DNA from: Sphingomonas jejuensis | GTDB lineage: Bacteria > Pseudomonadota > Alphaproteobacteria > Sphingomonadales > Sphingomonadaceae | Assembly: GCF_011927695.1 (NCBI RefSeq) | Contig: NZ_JAATJE010000003.1 | Span: 19,951 to 83,950, forward strand | DNA length: 64,000 nucleotides | Reading direction: 5' to 3' | Shown here: positions 1 through 9,147 of the stretch, in pieces | Layout: the number at the start of each line of letters is the position of its first letter | How positions within the stretch are numbered: the stretch's first letter is position 1 | The notes under the pieces: model-generated | Database searches by the model: none | What the model was told of the DNA's origin: nothing | Seen by the model: the letters and a program-made list of their open reading frames with translations, nothing else | Program-made: the position numbers and the translations under genes

Positions 1-1
1 C

Positions 2-1075
2 GAGCTCAACGCTGAGGGCCTTTTCGACGTCGAATATGCTGACATCATGGGCATTCCATTCGACTTCGCCCGATCTCCTCAAAAGGTAGATCCAAAGCCG
101 CCTAAGCCTGTCACCCGCGTCCATGCGATCGCTGAACGCGCCGATCTTGAGATCCGCTTCCCGCGAGTAAGCGGCTATCGGCGCGAGCTGCCGTCCGAGC
201 GGCTTAACGCAGAGTTCAGCGAGGACAGCCGGCTTGTCATCACGCCCGAGGACATCGGACCGACGTCGGTCACGATGGAGGGCATTGTTGGCGCCGGCGT
301 CACTATTACGCCCGAGGTGCTGGCCGCCCTGCGCCCGTCGGAGATCAGCTTTAACCTCGCCAAGCACCTCCTCTACACACACTTCCGCGACCAGGACGGT
401 TTTCCCAAGCAGCACCTGTTCCCGCAGATCCAACGGCTCGCCCGTAGATGGATTGACGAGGGTTATCTTGTCGCCAAGGGCGTGCCGATCGGCGCGATCC
501 TGTATCAAGAGCAGTTGACTCGCGCGGCCGAGAAGATTGACATCGCCTGCACACGCGGTGGTGGCGGGCACGTCGTCGCCATCCTCGACCCCTACAATCC
601 CAGTGGCTCAACCCGGCACGTCAACTTCATCACGTCTAAGGAATGCTGGAAGACGGGTGCGCAGCCGCCGCGATCCCAGATCAGTCATGTAGTAAAGGAC
701 TCAAGCTGGGAAATTGCGTTGGCGCAGGCGCTGGAGGGTCACTCCCGTGTGCTCGCCTATGCCAAGAACCAGGCTCTCGGCTTCGAGATCCCGTATCTCG
801 ATGGCGGTGCCATGCGGCGCTACCTGCCCGACTTCCTGGTCCGCCTAGATGCCGGGGAAGGCGTCGAACCGCTCAACCTCGTGCTGGAGATGAAAGGCCA
901 GCGTGACGAGAGCGACAAAGCCAAGGCACAGACCGCGCGCGACATGTGGGTGCCGGGTGTCAACGCGCTCGGCGGATACGGGCGTTGGGCATTCGCCGAG
1001 TTCACCGACCCCTACACGACCGAGAACGAGTTCGCCGGGCTGGTCGCGAAGCTGGTCGACGGGGTAACCGCATGA
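2..1075 (+). CDS. Type III-like restriction endonuclease subunit, C-terminal part (5' end outside window)
   Basis: The frame is open from base 2, before the first ATG at 47, so the gene enters from outside the window and only its C-terminal ~357 residues are visible. The residues before Met47 (LFDVEYADIMGIPFDF) and the acidic PD-(D/E)XK-like tail (YLPDFLVRLD...LVLEMKG) resemble the C-terminus of the BPTD_3080-type type III restriction subunit, which follows its helicase domains. In that family the subunit cleaves DNA using ATP-driven translocation. The stop overlaps the next start (ATGA), so it belongs to the operon that carries the methyltransferase at 2903. The helicase half cannot be checked here. 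Confidence 0.75.
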   Translation, partial: ELNAEGLFDVEYADIMGIPFDFARSPQKVDPKPPKPVTRVHAIAERADLEIRFPRVSGYRRELPSERLNAEFSEDSRLVITPEDIGPTSVTMEGIVGAGVTITPEVLAALRPSEISFNLAKHLLYTHFRDQDGFPKQHLFPQIQRLARRWIDEGYLVAKGVPIGAILYQEQLTRAAEKIDIACTRGGGGHVVAILDPYNPSGSTRHVNFITSKECWKTGAQPPRSQISHVVKDSSWEIALAQALEGHSRVLAYAKNQALGFEIPYLDGGAMRRYLPDFLVRLDAGEGVEPLNLVLEMKGQRDESDKAKAQTARDMWVPGVNALGGYGRWAFAEFTDPYTTENEFAGLVAKLVDGVTA

Positions 1076-1980
1076 CGGAGCCGGTCTTCGCGGCGCTCGC
1101 GGACGTGCCCTTGCGTGACGCCTGGGCCCATGAGGCTCACAGGTTCACGCCGTGGCTCGCGGCCAATCTCGACCGGCTGGCCGAGGTCATCGGCATCCCG
1201 CTAGAACTGACCGGCATCGAGATACGCGTCGGCACCTTCAGCGCCGATATCCTTGCCCGCAACGCCGCAGACGACAGCGTTGTGCTGGTTGAGAACCAGC
1301 TGGAGGGATCGGATCACACCCATCTCGGCCAGATCATGACCTATTTGGCTGGACTGGAGGCACAGACGATGGTGTGGGTCGCGCCGACGTTCCGCGACGA
1401 GCACCTGTCAGCAATTCGTTGGCTGAACGAGCACACAGTCGACCCGTTCGCCTTCTTTGCCGTGCGCGTCCGCGTCGTCCGCATCGCCGATTCACCCTAC
1501 GCGCCCCTGTTCGAGGTAATCGAGCGGCCGAACAACTGGGATCGGCAGGTCTCGGAGAAGAAGCGCGCCATCGAGGGCGACCTGACCGAGCTAGGCCAGC
1601 ATCGGCGTGCGTTCTGGACCCACGTGTGCGCGCGCCACCGCCGCTTCGGCAAGCCGGACGCGGCAAGCTCGCACTGGGCCGATCTGCCAGGGACCGACGC
1701 TGTGGTGGTGCAATACCTTTCCAAGAACGGTGTGGGCGTCTTCGTGCGACCGCGACGGGGCCGGTCTATGGAGCAGCTGGCAGGCGAGCTCCAGCCTAAC
1801 CTCCAGCAACTCGCGGATGAGCTGGGCGCGCGGGCTGGCGGGGACGACAGCTTTCTCTCGCAATCGCTAAAGGCGGACTCGCACGATCCGGCACAATGGG
1901 ACCGCCTGGCTGACTGGCTGGATGATCGCACCACTGCCTACCATACGGCCTTTGCCCGACTTGGCGGGAACCAGACGTGA
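1072..1980 (+). CDS. PD-(D/E)XK nuclease-like protein, DUF4268-type
   Basis: 302 residues. ATG 1072 overlaps the upstream stop by 4 bases, and this was preferred over the longer open frame starting at 946. Residues ~40-75 carry an alternating pattern with SADILAR followed by VVLVENQLEGSD, an Asp...Glu-x-Gln arrangement typical of PD-(D/E)XK nuclease folds. The C-terminal half (from about residue 160) resembles the DUF4268 domain found in proteins beside restriction systems. It sits between the restriction subunit and the methyltransferase, so a role in DNA cleavage or target control is likely. The activity is inferred, not shown. Confidence 0.7.
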   Translation: MTEPVFAALADVPLRDAWAHEAHRFTPWLAANLDRLAEVIGIPLELTGIEIRVGTFSADILARNAADDSVVLVENQLEGSDHTHLGQIMTYLAGLEAQTMVWVAPTFRDEHLSAIRWLNEHTVDPFAFFAVRVRVVRIADSPYAPLFEVIERPNNWDRQVSEKKRAIEGDLTELGQHRRAFWTHVCARHRRFGKPDAASSHWADLPGTDAVVVQYLSKNGVGVFVRPRRGRSMEQLAGELQPNLQQLADELGARAGGDDSFLSQSLKADSHDPAQWDRLADWLDDRTTAYHTAFARLGGNQT

Positions 1981-2903
1981 TGCCAGACAGAAAACCCTAT
2001 TCAGCGACCAATCAGAACCTTGCGGATCACGGCCTTGCACCGGCACTACGCTGGCTCATCCCCGTGGCCCTTGATGGTTCGACGATGACCTATGGTGAGT
2101 TGAAGCACCGCTTGGAAAGCGAAGCCGGCTTCTCGACGGTGTTCACCACAAGGATCGGCTTCGTGGCTGGTGAACTCATGAACCTTATCCAAGAGGTCGA
2201 GCCAACCGCGCCGCTCATCAACGTGCTCGTCGTCAATCAAGACGATGGCCAGCCTAGTAAGGGCGCGGGATCATTCATGGCGCAACGGTTTGGTGAAATG
2301 CGCCTGAACCGCGATGATGCTAAAACCGCGCATCCGAAATTGTGGCAGCGCTATTTCAATCGTGCTGCCGATGAGGTCTATCAAGTCACTGAAGCCGAGT
2401 GGGCACAATTGTTTGAGCGGGTGTTCGGCGAGCCGCTCACGCCCGATCAGATTGAACGGAGCCGTGATAAGCGGCAAGATGGGACCGAGCGCGACGGCAT
2501 CAAGACCGGACGGAATTACGGACCCGGCGGAGAAGGTCCCTTCCATGAAGCGCTTCGACTTTGGGTGCGAGACAATCCCGCCGCCCTGCACCGATCGTTT
2601 CACGATGTCACCGCCAAGACCGAGGTTGATTTGGACTCCGGCGATCGGGTGGACGTAGTCTACAAATGCCCTGACCGCACCATCGTCATCGAGGTCAAGT
2701 CTCGCATCTCTAATGAAGCCGACCTGCGGCGTGGTGTCTTCCAGTGCGTGAAATATCGCGCTGTGCGGCAGGCTATGGACGTGCGGGACGAACCCACCGT
2801 CGAGGCATGGCTGGTGACAGAAGCAAAGCTGCCAGGGCGTATCGCGGCCTTGCTGAAGCTGCACGATATACGCCATTTCCAGGCTCCAGTGGAGCGGGAC
2901 TGA
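1980..2903 (+). CDS. PD-(D/E)XK nuclease-domain protein of unknown role
   Basis: 307 residues from ATG 1980, whose A is the last base of the upstream TGA; a GTG three bases earlier is possible. The N-terminal half looks helical (LRWLIPVALDGSTMTYGELKHR), like a small winged-helix or adaptor region. Residues ~220-260 have a clear nuclease signature, VDLDSGDRVDVVYK then IVIEVKSR, followed by a helix with FQCVKYRAV. This gives the Asp...Glu-x-Lys set of the PD-(D/E)XK fold. It ends in TGATG overlap with the methyltransferase gene. Two extra nuclease-like proteins between Res and Mod are not part of a minimal type III system. Confidence 0.7.
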   Translation: MPDRKPYSATNQNLADHGLAPALRWLIPVALDGSTMTYGELKHRLESEAGFSTVFTTRIGFVAGELMNLIQEVEPTAPLINVLVVNQDDGQPSKGAGSFMAQRFGEMRLNRDDAKTAHPKLWQRYFNRAADEVYQVTEAEWAQLFERVFGEPLTPDQIERSRDKRQDGTERDGIKTGRNYGPGGEGPFHEALRLWVRDNPAALHRSFHDVTAKTEVDLDSGDRVDVVYKCPDRTIVIEVKSRISNEADLRRGVFQCVKYRAVRQAMDVRDEPTVEAWLVTEAKLPGRIAALLKLHDIRHFQAPVERD

Positions 2904-5815
2904 TGGCGCGTAAACCCGGCACCCCCAAGCAGGTCGACGCGCTGCGCCACGGCGATGCGTCGCGGCGCAACATCCCGACGGCGGAACTGCAGTCCTTCTT
3001 CCTGCGCGAGGAGGACACGCACCCGCTGCCGCCCAAGCACTATCCCCGCGCCCGGCCACTGGCCGAGGGCGAGACACGAACCGAAGAGGAAGTCAGCGTG
3101 CCCGAAATCATCTGGAACGGGGCGCGGATCACGATCACCGAGGCGCAGCAGGCCGAGCTGGCCAAGTCCGGCACGCTGACGCTGTCCGACGCGCAGCTCG
3201 TCTGGCGCGGCAAGGACCGGCAGGACTGGTCCGACCTCGTCGTCAACGTGCCGCCGCTCTATATCCAGGAGAAGATCCACCCCAAGGCAATCATCGACGA
3301 CTTGAAGCGCCGGACAGCGCAGGCGCGTGAGAAAACCACCGACGCGCCCGACCTGTTCGCCGACTTCAATGGCATCGAGCCCCACCAGCGCGCCGAATTC
3401 TACCAGCACGACCAGCACTGGTCGAACCGCATGATCCTGGGCGACAGCCTGCAGGTGATGGCCAGCTTGTCCGAGCGCGAGAGCCTGAAGGGCAAGGTGC
3501 AGTGCATCTATTTCGACCCGCCCTACGGCATCAAATTCAACTCGAACTGGCAGGTCAGCACCCAGTCGCGCGACGTGAAGGACGGCAAGCAAACCGATAT
3601 AAGCCGCGAACCCGAACAAGTGAAGGCGTTCCGCGACACCTGGAAGGACGGCATTCACAGCTACCTGACCTACCTGCGCGACCGCCTGACCGCGATGCGC
3701 GACCTTCTGACAGAAAGCGGGTCGGTCTTCGTGCAGATCGGCGACGAGAATGTTCATCGCGTGCGCGCTCTGATGGACGAGGTTTTCGGCGCTGATAATG
3801 CCATAGCCGAGATCGTCGTTGAGAAAACCTCTGGCGCCAGCATGCGCTACTTGGACAATGTAGCAGACTACGTTCTTTGGTATGCGCGACGCGCGGACGC
3901 CCTCAAGTATCGCCCCCAATTCGAGGAGAAGAACTTCTCTAATTTTGCGTTCGAGTATAAGTTTGTACAGGATGACGCTGGATATCGCCACAACGCCGCC
4001 CGTGTAGGTACCGGCGAAGGACGCATCTACGCAGTCAAGCCTTTAACATCTCAGACCAACGCATCGACGACCCTTTACGACTACAAATTCCGAGATCGCG
4101 TGTTCAAGTCAGGCGTTCGCCAGTGGGCGACACCACGAACAGGTCTTGATCGGCTCGTGCGCGCCAACCGTGTCGAAGCCAGAGCATCCTCGATTGGCTT
4201 TGTTCGCTTCTTTGACGATTACCCAGTTGTTCCCCGGAGCAATATTTGGACAGATACCGGGACTGGTAGTTTCACTGACGCCAAGGTTTACATCGTGCAG
4301 ACGTCCGCGAAGGTTATTCAGCGCTGCATCCTGATGGCCACCGATCCAGGTGATCTTGTGCTTGATCCTACCTGCGGCTCGGGCACGACCGCCTATGTCG
4401 CCGAGCAATGGGGCCGGCGCTGGATCACGATGGACACAAGTCGGGTCGCGCTGGCGCTCGCCCGCACGCGGCTAATGGCGGCGCGCTATCCCTGGTATCT
4501 GCTCGCCGACAGCCGCGAGGGCCGGGTCAAGGAAGCCGCGCTCACCCATACGCTGCCGCCGGAAACGCCGGTGCACGACGATATTCGCCAAGGCTTCGTC
4601 TATGAGCGCGTGCCGCACATCACGCTCAAGTCGATCGCCAATAATCCGCTGATCGACGACATCTGGGAGAAGTGGCAGGGGGTGCTCGAACCACTGCGCG
4701 TCAATCTCAACGTCACTTCGGGCGAGTCATGGGCGGAGTGGCAGATACCGCGCGAGCTGCCCGCCACATCGCCGACCGCTGCCGCCGAACCGCTTGAGAA
4801 ATGGTGGGAAGCGCGCATCGCACGCCAGCGCGAAATTGACGCCAGCATAGCCGCGCGCGCCGACGTCGAATACCTCTACGACAAGCCGTACACTGATCCC
4901 GCCCGCGTCCGCGTAGCCGGGCCGTTCACGGTCGAAAGCCTGTCCCCGCACCGCGTCCTACCCGCCAGCGAGGACGAACTGATCGAGACCATTGACGCCG
5001 CCGACGGCGCGCGTTCCGCTGCCGACGCCGACCTCGCAGGTCAGGACTTCGCTGCCATCGTGATCGACTATCTCAAGGCGGAGGGCGTGAAGCAGCAGGC
5101 TAAAGGCGACCGCATCACCTTCGAAAGTATTGCCCCTTGGCCTGGCGACTTCATCGGCGCCAGCGCCACTTTCATTGAGGGTGAGAACGGACCCGAGCGC
5201 CGCGCCGCAATCCTGATCGGGCCTGAATATGGTACCGTCGGCCGGCAGGATCTGGTCGCGGCCGCGCGAGAGGCGGTCGACGCGCGCTTCGACCTGCTGA
5301 TCGCCTGCGCCTTCAACTTTGATGCGCATTCGTCCGAGCTCGACAAGCTCGGCAGCCTCACCATCCTAAAGGCGCGCATCAATCCCGACATGCATATGTC
5401 GGACGAGCTGAAGAACACCGGCCGCGGCAACATGTTCGTTGTCTTCGGGGAGCCCGACGTCGAGGTGCTGGACGATGGCGGCCCCTGCATCCGCGTGAAG
5501 GTGAACGGGGTTGACGTGTTCGATCCCAACACCGGCGACATCCGCTCTAGCGACACCAAGGGCATCGCCGCCTGGTTCATCGACACCGACTATGACGAAG
5601 AAAGCTTTTTCGTCCGCCACGCCTACTTTTTGGGCGCCAACGACCCTTACAAGAGCCTAAAGACCGCCCTCCAGGCCGAGATCGACGAGGATGCGTGGGC
5701 CACGCTGTATTCGGACACCTCGCGCCCCTTCGACCGCCCGACCGGCGGCCGCAAGGTGGCGGTGAAGGTCATCAACCACTTCGGCGACGAAGTGATGAAG
5801 GTGCTAGGGGTGTAA
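2903..5815 (+). CDS. mod: Type III-like site-specific DNA adenine methyltransferase (Mod)
   Basis: 970 residues from ATG 2903 (TGATG overlap). The catalytic motif IV FDPPYG lies near residue 205. The SAM-binding motif I LDPTCGSGTT lies near residue 488, so the order is IV before I, which marks a beta-class amino-methyltransferase such as type III Mod enzymes (N6-adenine). The segment between them (~300-470) would contain the target-recognition region. The C-terminal ~450 residues are longer than in standard Mod proteins and have no motif I can name. It protects host DNA and guides the restriction subunit encoded at 2-1075. The enzyme class is secure; the recognised sequence cannot be read. 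Confidence 0.88.
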   Translation: MARKPGTPKQVDALRHGDASRRNIPTAELQSFFLREEDTHPLPPKHYPRARPLAEGETRTEEEVSVPEIIWNGARITITEAQQAELAKSGTLTLSDAQLVWRGKDRQDWSDLVVNVPPLYIQEKIHPKAIIDDLKRRTAQAREKTTDAPDLFADFNGIEPHQRAEFYQHDQHWSNRMILGDSLQVMASLSERESLKGKVQCIYFDPPYGIKFNSNWQVSTQSRDVKDGKQTDISREPEQVKAFRDTWKDGIHSYLTYLRDRLTAMRDLLTESGSVFVQIGDENVHRVRALMDEVFGADNAIAEIVVEKTSGASMRYLDNVADYVLWYARRADALKYRPQFEEKNFSNFAFEYKFVQDDAGYRHNAARVGTGEGRIYAVKPLTSQTNASTTLYDYKFRDRVFKSGVRQWATPRTGLDRLVRANRVEARASSIGFVRFFDDYPVVPRSNIWTDTGTGSFTDAKVYIVQTSAKVIQRCILMATDPGDLVLDPTCGSGTTAYVAEQWGRRWITMDTSRVALALARTRLMAARYPWYLLADSREGRVKEAALTHTLPPETPVHDDIRQGFVYERVPHITLKSIANNPLIDDIWEKWQGVLEPLRVNLNVTSGESWAEWQIPRELPATSPTAAAEPLEKWWEARIARQREIDASIAARADVEYLYDKPYTDPARVRVAGPFTVESLSPHRVLPASEDELIETIDAADGARSAADADLAGQDFAAIVIDYLKAEGVKQQAKGDRITFESIAPWPGDFIGASATFIEGENGPERRAAILIGPEYGTVGRQDLVAAAREAVDARFDLLIACAFNFDAHSSELDKLGSLTILKARINPDMHMSDELKNTGRGNMFVVFGEPDVEVLDDGGPCIRVKVNGVDVFDPNTGDIRSSDTKGIAAWFIDTDYDEESFFVRHAYFLGANDPYKSLKTALQAEIDEDAWATLYSDTSRPFDRPTGGRKVAVKVINHFGDEVMKVLGV

Positions 5816-5823
5816 GAAGAGAC

Positions 5824-6285
5824 ATGGTCGATCCGACGGCAGACGTGGCTTTGCTGACGCCCGTGCCACAGCAACATCTTGAAAGTGGGCTTAAGCGCTG
5901 CGCCGAGACCGGCTTTGTCGCGTTCGGCACTGACAGTGGCATGGTCCTGAGTAAGTTCCGGCTAGCTGTCGACGCCGATCATCCGGCCGACATTCTCTTC
6001 TATGCGTCGGAGACGTCGAAGGCCGGGCCGGCTTCCGCAACCTACCGCGGCCGCTTCGCCGGGTATGACGGTGCAATCGCTGGACGAGCGAAGAAGGCGT
6101 GGGCTCAGCACCGGCCGCCGACGACCGAGCACGACGGTGCATGGCAAAGTTTCTACCTCGTGAGCGATCTGCAGAAGCTAGAGATCGCAGTCCCGCTTTC
6201 GTCGCTCACCAAGCATGGCAACAAGGGCAAAATAGCTAAGGCGTTTGTGCCGCTCGGCCCGTTGATCATCGAAACGCCATTTTGA
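5824..6285 (+). CDS. Unknown protein in the restriction operon
   Basis: 153 residues from ATG 5824, eight bases after the methyltransferase stop; earlier in-frame starts overlap that gene and were rejected. No known motif was recognised. The protein is soluble with no signal peptide or membrane segment, and ends in a basic then hydrophobic stretch (NKGKIAKAFVPLGPLII). Its place between the methyltransferase and the helicase suggests an accessory part of the same defence operon. Confidence 0.6.
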   Translation: MVDPTADVALLTPVPQQHLESGLKRCAETGFVAFGTDSGMVLSKFRLAVDADHPADILFYASETSKAGPASATYRGRFAGYDGAIAGRAKKAWAQHRPPTTEHDGAWQSFYLVSDLQKLEIAVPLSSLTKHGNKGKIAKAFVPLGPLIIETPF

Positions 6286-6314
6286 TGAACACTCTTATGA
6301 TGTGAGGTTTGTAG

Positions 6315-6698
6315 GTGGGCAAAGGGGGATACCACGGGGGATCGAGTTTGGTCGGCTGGGGCGCGGGAGCGTTCTCTGGCCGCGGATCGGTGACGATGCA
6401 GCCGGCCAGCAAGGGCAAGAGCAAGGCAAACGCGGGGAGGCCAAAGAAGCCAAAGCCCTCCATGGCTCCGATGAAGACTGGCAGCGTCAACGCCGGTCTT
6501 ACCATACCCGAACAGGTCACCCGGTCAAAGAAGCGCGTCGATGCCGTCATGGCGGACATCATCAAGACCCGCACGCGACTGAAGGACTTGGCGCGGCAGC
6601 TGGTAGAAGCGGAGCGACAGCTTGAGGCGGCGCAGAAGCTGCCCAGACGCTCGGCCGCCGGGCGAGCCGAGGTCAAGGTCTCCGAGGACATGGCATGA
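6315..6698 (+). CDS. Small basic coiled-coil-like protein of the defence operon
   Basis: 127 residues from GTG 6315. The N-terminus is rich in Gly, Ser and Lys (KGKSKANAGRPKKPK) and probably disordered. Residues ~65-110 form a predicted helix with heptad-like spacing (RVDAVMADIIKTRTRLKDLARQLVEAERQLEAAQ). The stop overlaps the next ATG by 4 bases, as in a toxin-antitoxin or co-translated pair. The next protein starts with a RelE-like domain, so this small basic protein is a candidate partner or neutraliser. That is inference only; no antitoxin fold was recognised. Confidence 0.55.
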   Translation: MGKGGYHGGSSLVGWGAGAFSGRGSVTMQPASKGKSKANAGRPKKPKPSMAPMKTGSVNAGLTIPEQVTRSKKRVDAVMADIIKTRTRLKDLARQLVEAERQLEAAQKLPRRSAAGRAEVKVSEDMA

Positions 6699-8752
6699 AC
6701 TTCCTGATCGCCGACACTTTCACGGCCGCCTTCAACCGCCTGTCGGCCATCGATCAGAAGGCGGTGAAGGCCAGCGTGTTCGACCTGCAGATGGATCGGA
6801 CCGGCAACGGGCTGCAGCTGCACCGCATCGACAAGAGCAAGGACCCAAACTTCTGGTCGGCCCGCGTCAACCGCGACGTCCGGCTGATTGTCCATAAAAC
6901 TGGCGAGTCGATGCTGGTCGCCTATGTCGACCATCACGATAACGCCTACGCCTGGGCCGAGCGCCGGCGCATCGAGGCGCATCCCCGCACCGGCGCCCTC
7001 CAAATTGTCGAGGTTCGCGAGCGGGTCGAGGAGGTCGCTCCGCCTGCGCAGCTCGAGCTTGTCATGCCCGCCGCGACGATGCCAGCTGTGCAGCAACCGA
7101 AGCTGTTCGCAGCGCTCGACGACGATGCGCTGCTGTCGGTGGGTCTCCCTGCGGACTGGCTCACTGACGTGCGTGCCGCGACCGAGGATAGCTTCTTTGT
7201 CCTCGCCGAGCACCTTCCCGTCGAGGCGAGCGAGGCGCTGCTGGAATTTGCAGCGACAGGTCGGCTGCCCGCACCGGTCACGGCTCCTGCGGCCGATCCG
7301 TTCGCCCACCCTGACGCACTGCGGCGTATACGTCCGATTGCCGACCAGGAGGAGCTGGAGCAGGCGCTGGCGTTTCCTTGGGAGAAGTGGGGCGTTTTCC
7401 TCCACCCCTCCCAGCGCGAGCTGACCGACCGCACTTTCGCCGGGCCGGCGCGGGTCGCCGGTTCCGCCGGTACTGGCAAGACGATCGTTGCGATTCACCG
7501 CGCCGTGCGACTTGCCCGCGGGAACCCGGATGCTCGCATACTGCTCGCCAGCTTCTCGCAGCCGCTGGCCGGCGCGATGGCGAAGAAGCTGCTGGTACTC
7601 GCACCCGAGACGGGCGGCGTGGTGCCGAGGATCACCACCGCTTCCTTCCAAGGTATCGCGGAGCAGTTATACCAGCTTGAACACGGCGTTCGCCCACGCA
7701 TCGCAACGAGTACTATCCTGCGCGAACGGCTCGCGCACTCGGCAAAGGCGGTCCAGCTGAAGGGGTTTTCGGACCGGTTCCTGCTGTCCGAATGGACCAA
7801 CGTCATCGACGCCTGGGGCATCACCTCGGCCAACGCCTATGCGACAGTCCAGCGGATGGGGCGCAAGAGCCGGCTTGGACCCAACCAGCGCGAGCGGCTG
7901 TGGCCGGTGTTCGCCAGCGTGCGCGAAGCGCTGGCAGCCGAGCGCTTCACGACTTGGGCTCAGGTCTTCAACAAACTCGCCGATCGGCTCGCAGGCAAGC
8001 CGCACAAGCCCTTCGACCACGTCATCCTCGATGAGGCGCAGGACCTCGCCCCCGCCGAACTGCGCTTCTTTGCGGCGCTGGCGCCCGCCGGCACGGACGC
8101 GCTGTTTCTGGCCGGCGACATGGGCCAGCGCATCTTTCAACATCCCTTCTCCTGGGCGCAGCTGGGCGTCGACGTGCGCGGCCGCTCCCACGTGCTGAAA
8201 GTTTGTTACCGCACGTCGCAGCAGATCCGGCGTGCAGCCGACCACCTGCTACCTTCCGTGCTGCGCGACGTCGACGGCGTCGAGGACGAGCGGCTTGGTA
8301 TTGTATCCGTGTTCGACGGACCGGCGCCTCTAGTGATTACGGTCAGCACGGCGGAGGAAGAGGCGACAACGGTTGCCAAGACCGTTTCCGGCTGGCTGGC
8401 AGAGGGCATAACGCCCGCCGAGATCGGCATCTTTGTTCGCACGCCGGACTTGGTCGCGCGCGCGCGCGAGGCGTTGGCGTGCGTCACCGACGCCGACGTG
8501 ATCACCACCGCGCCCATGCACTTGGCCAAGGGGCTGGAATTCCGCGCGGTAGTGGTGATGGCCTGCGACCAAGGCATTCTACCGCTGGACGACCGCGTCG
8601 CCGACGCCGCCGACGAGGCGGAGCTGGACGAGATCTACGAGACCGAACGCCGGCTGCTCTACGTCGCCTGCACTCGAGCACGGGAGCACTTAATACTTAC
8701 AGGCGTTGCGCCCGCTTCGGAGTATCTGGACGACCTTCGAGTTCGCCATTGA
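6695..8752 (+). CDS. RelE-like domain fused to UvrD/Rep-family helicase
   Basis: 685 residues. Residues 1-90 resemble the RelE/ParE toxin fold (FLIADTFTAAFNRL, FWSARVNRDVRLIVHK, VAYVDHHDNAYAWAERR). From about residue 235 the protein is a superfamily 1 helicase: Walker A AGSAGTGKT at 255-263, Walker B VILDEAQDL, then GDMGQRI, YRTSQQIR, HLAKGLEFRAVVV, and motif VI LLYVACTRAREHL. All core helicase motifs are present, so ATP-driven DNA unwinding is likely. It is the last gene of the restriction operon. The RelE-like part may bind nucleic acid rather than act as a toxin; its catalytic residues were not verified. Confidence 0.82.
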   Translation: MNFLIADTFTAAFNRLSAIDQKAVKASVFDLQMDRTGNGLQLHRIDKSKDPNFWSARVNRDVRLIVHKTGESMLVAYVDHHDNAYAWAERRRIEAHPRTGALQIVEVRERVEEVAPPAQLELVMPAATMPAVQQPKLFAALDDDALLSVGLPADWLTDVRAATEDSFFVLAEHLPVEASEALLEFAATGRLPAPVTAPAADPFAHPDALRRIRPIADQEELEQALAFPWEKWGVFLHPSQRELTDRTFAGPARVAGSAGTGKTIVAIHRAVRLARGNPDARILLASFSQPLAGAMAKKLLVLAPETGGVVPRITTASFQGIAEQLYQLEHGVRPRIATSTILRERLAHSAKAVQLKGFSDRFLLSEWTNVIDAWGITSANAYATVQRMGRKSRLGPNQRERLWPVFASVREALAAERFTTWAQVFNKLADRLAGKPHKPFDHVILDEAQDLAPAELRFFAALAPAGTDALFLAGDMGQRIFQHPFSWAQLGVDVRGRSHVLKVCYRTSQQIRRAADHLLPSVLRDVDGVEDERLGIVSVFDGPAPLVITVSTAEEEATTVAKTVSGWLAEGITPAEIGIFVRTPDLVARAREALACVTDADVITTAPMHLAKGLEFRAVVVMACDQGILPLDDRVADAADEAELDEIYETERRLLYVACTRAREHLILTGVAPASEYLDDLRVRH

Positions 8753-9147
8753 ACGAGCTCAACTTCAATATACTCATGCTAGCTCCAACTCACGTCCGAT
8801 AGCGCTCGATGAACCTATCTACAAACTATCATCGAGACGTTCCTGCTCGGCGTTCAGCTCCCTACGTCTCAGAGGCAGCCGCGCTGCGCTGGTTGAGGGG
8901 CTCCACGCTGCCCCCGCTGCCATAAGGCGTGGTCGCAATTCGGCTTGAAGCTGCAGGCCCTCGGCCGTCCAACGAAGAGTTGGTAGAACGTGGACTTGGC
9001 TAGTAGGTCCGTTAGCCGGTGGCGGACATGGCGCTATCGCAAGCTTGCGGAGCTTGAAATCGTCAGCCACTTTAGCTGTGCAAAGGGCGAGCTTTACTGG
9101 CTAACCTGGCGGCGGCTCGCGCTGACAGGCTAAATAGGAGGGTAATT
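8753..9147. other. Intergenic region with degenerate repeat copy
   Basis: 395 bases without a convincing gene. It holds the first copy of the 42-bp repeat (8881-8922) and a 12-base perfect palindrome CGCAAGCTTGCG at 9038-9049. A minus-strand frame at 8819-9070 is open but shows no family pattern and covers the repeat, so it is not called. Confidence 0.6.
8881..8922. repeat. 42-bp direct repeat, copy 1
   Basis: Matches 9866-9907 in 40 of 42 positions and in the same orientation. The left arm of the hairpin seen in copy 2 is decayed here. The two copies flank the gene at 9148. Confidence 0.85.

Noticed and set aside
8819..9070. Open minus-strand frame between the helicase and the membrane-anchored gene
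   Set aside because: No family pattern, and it runs through the 42-bp repeat, so it is more likely a chance frame.
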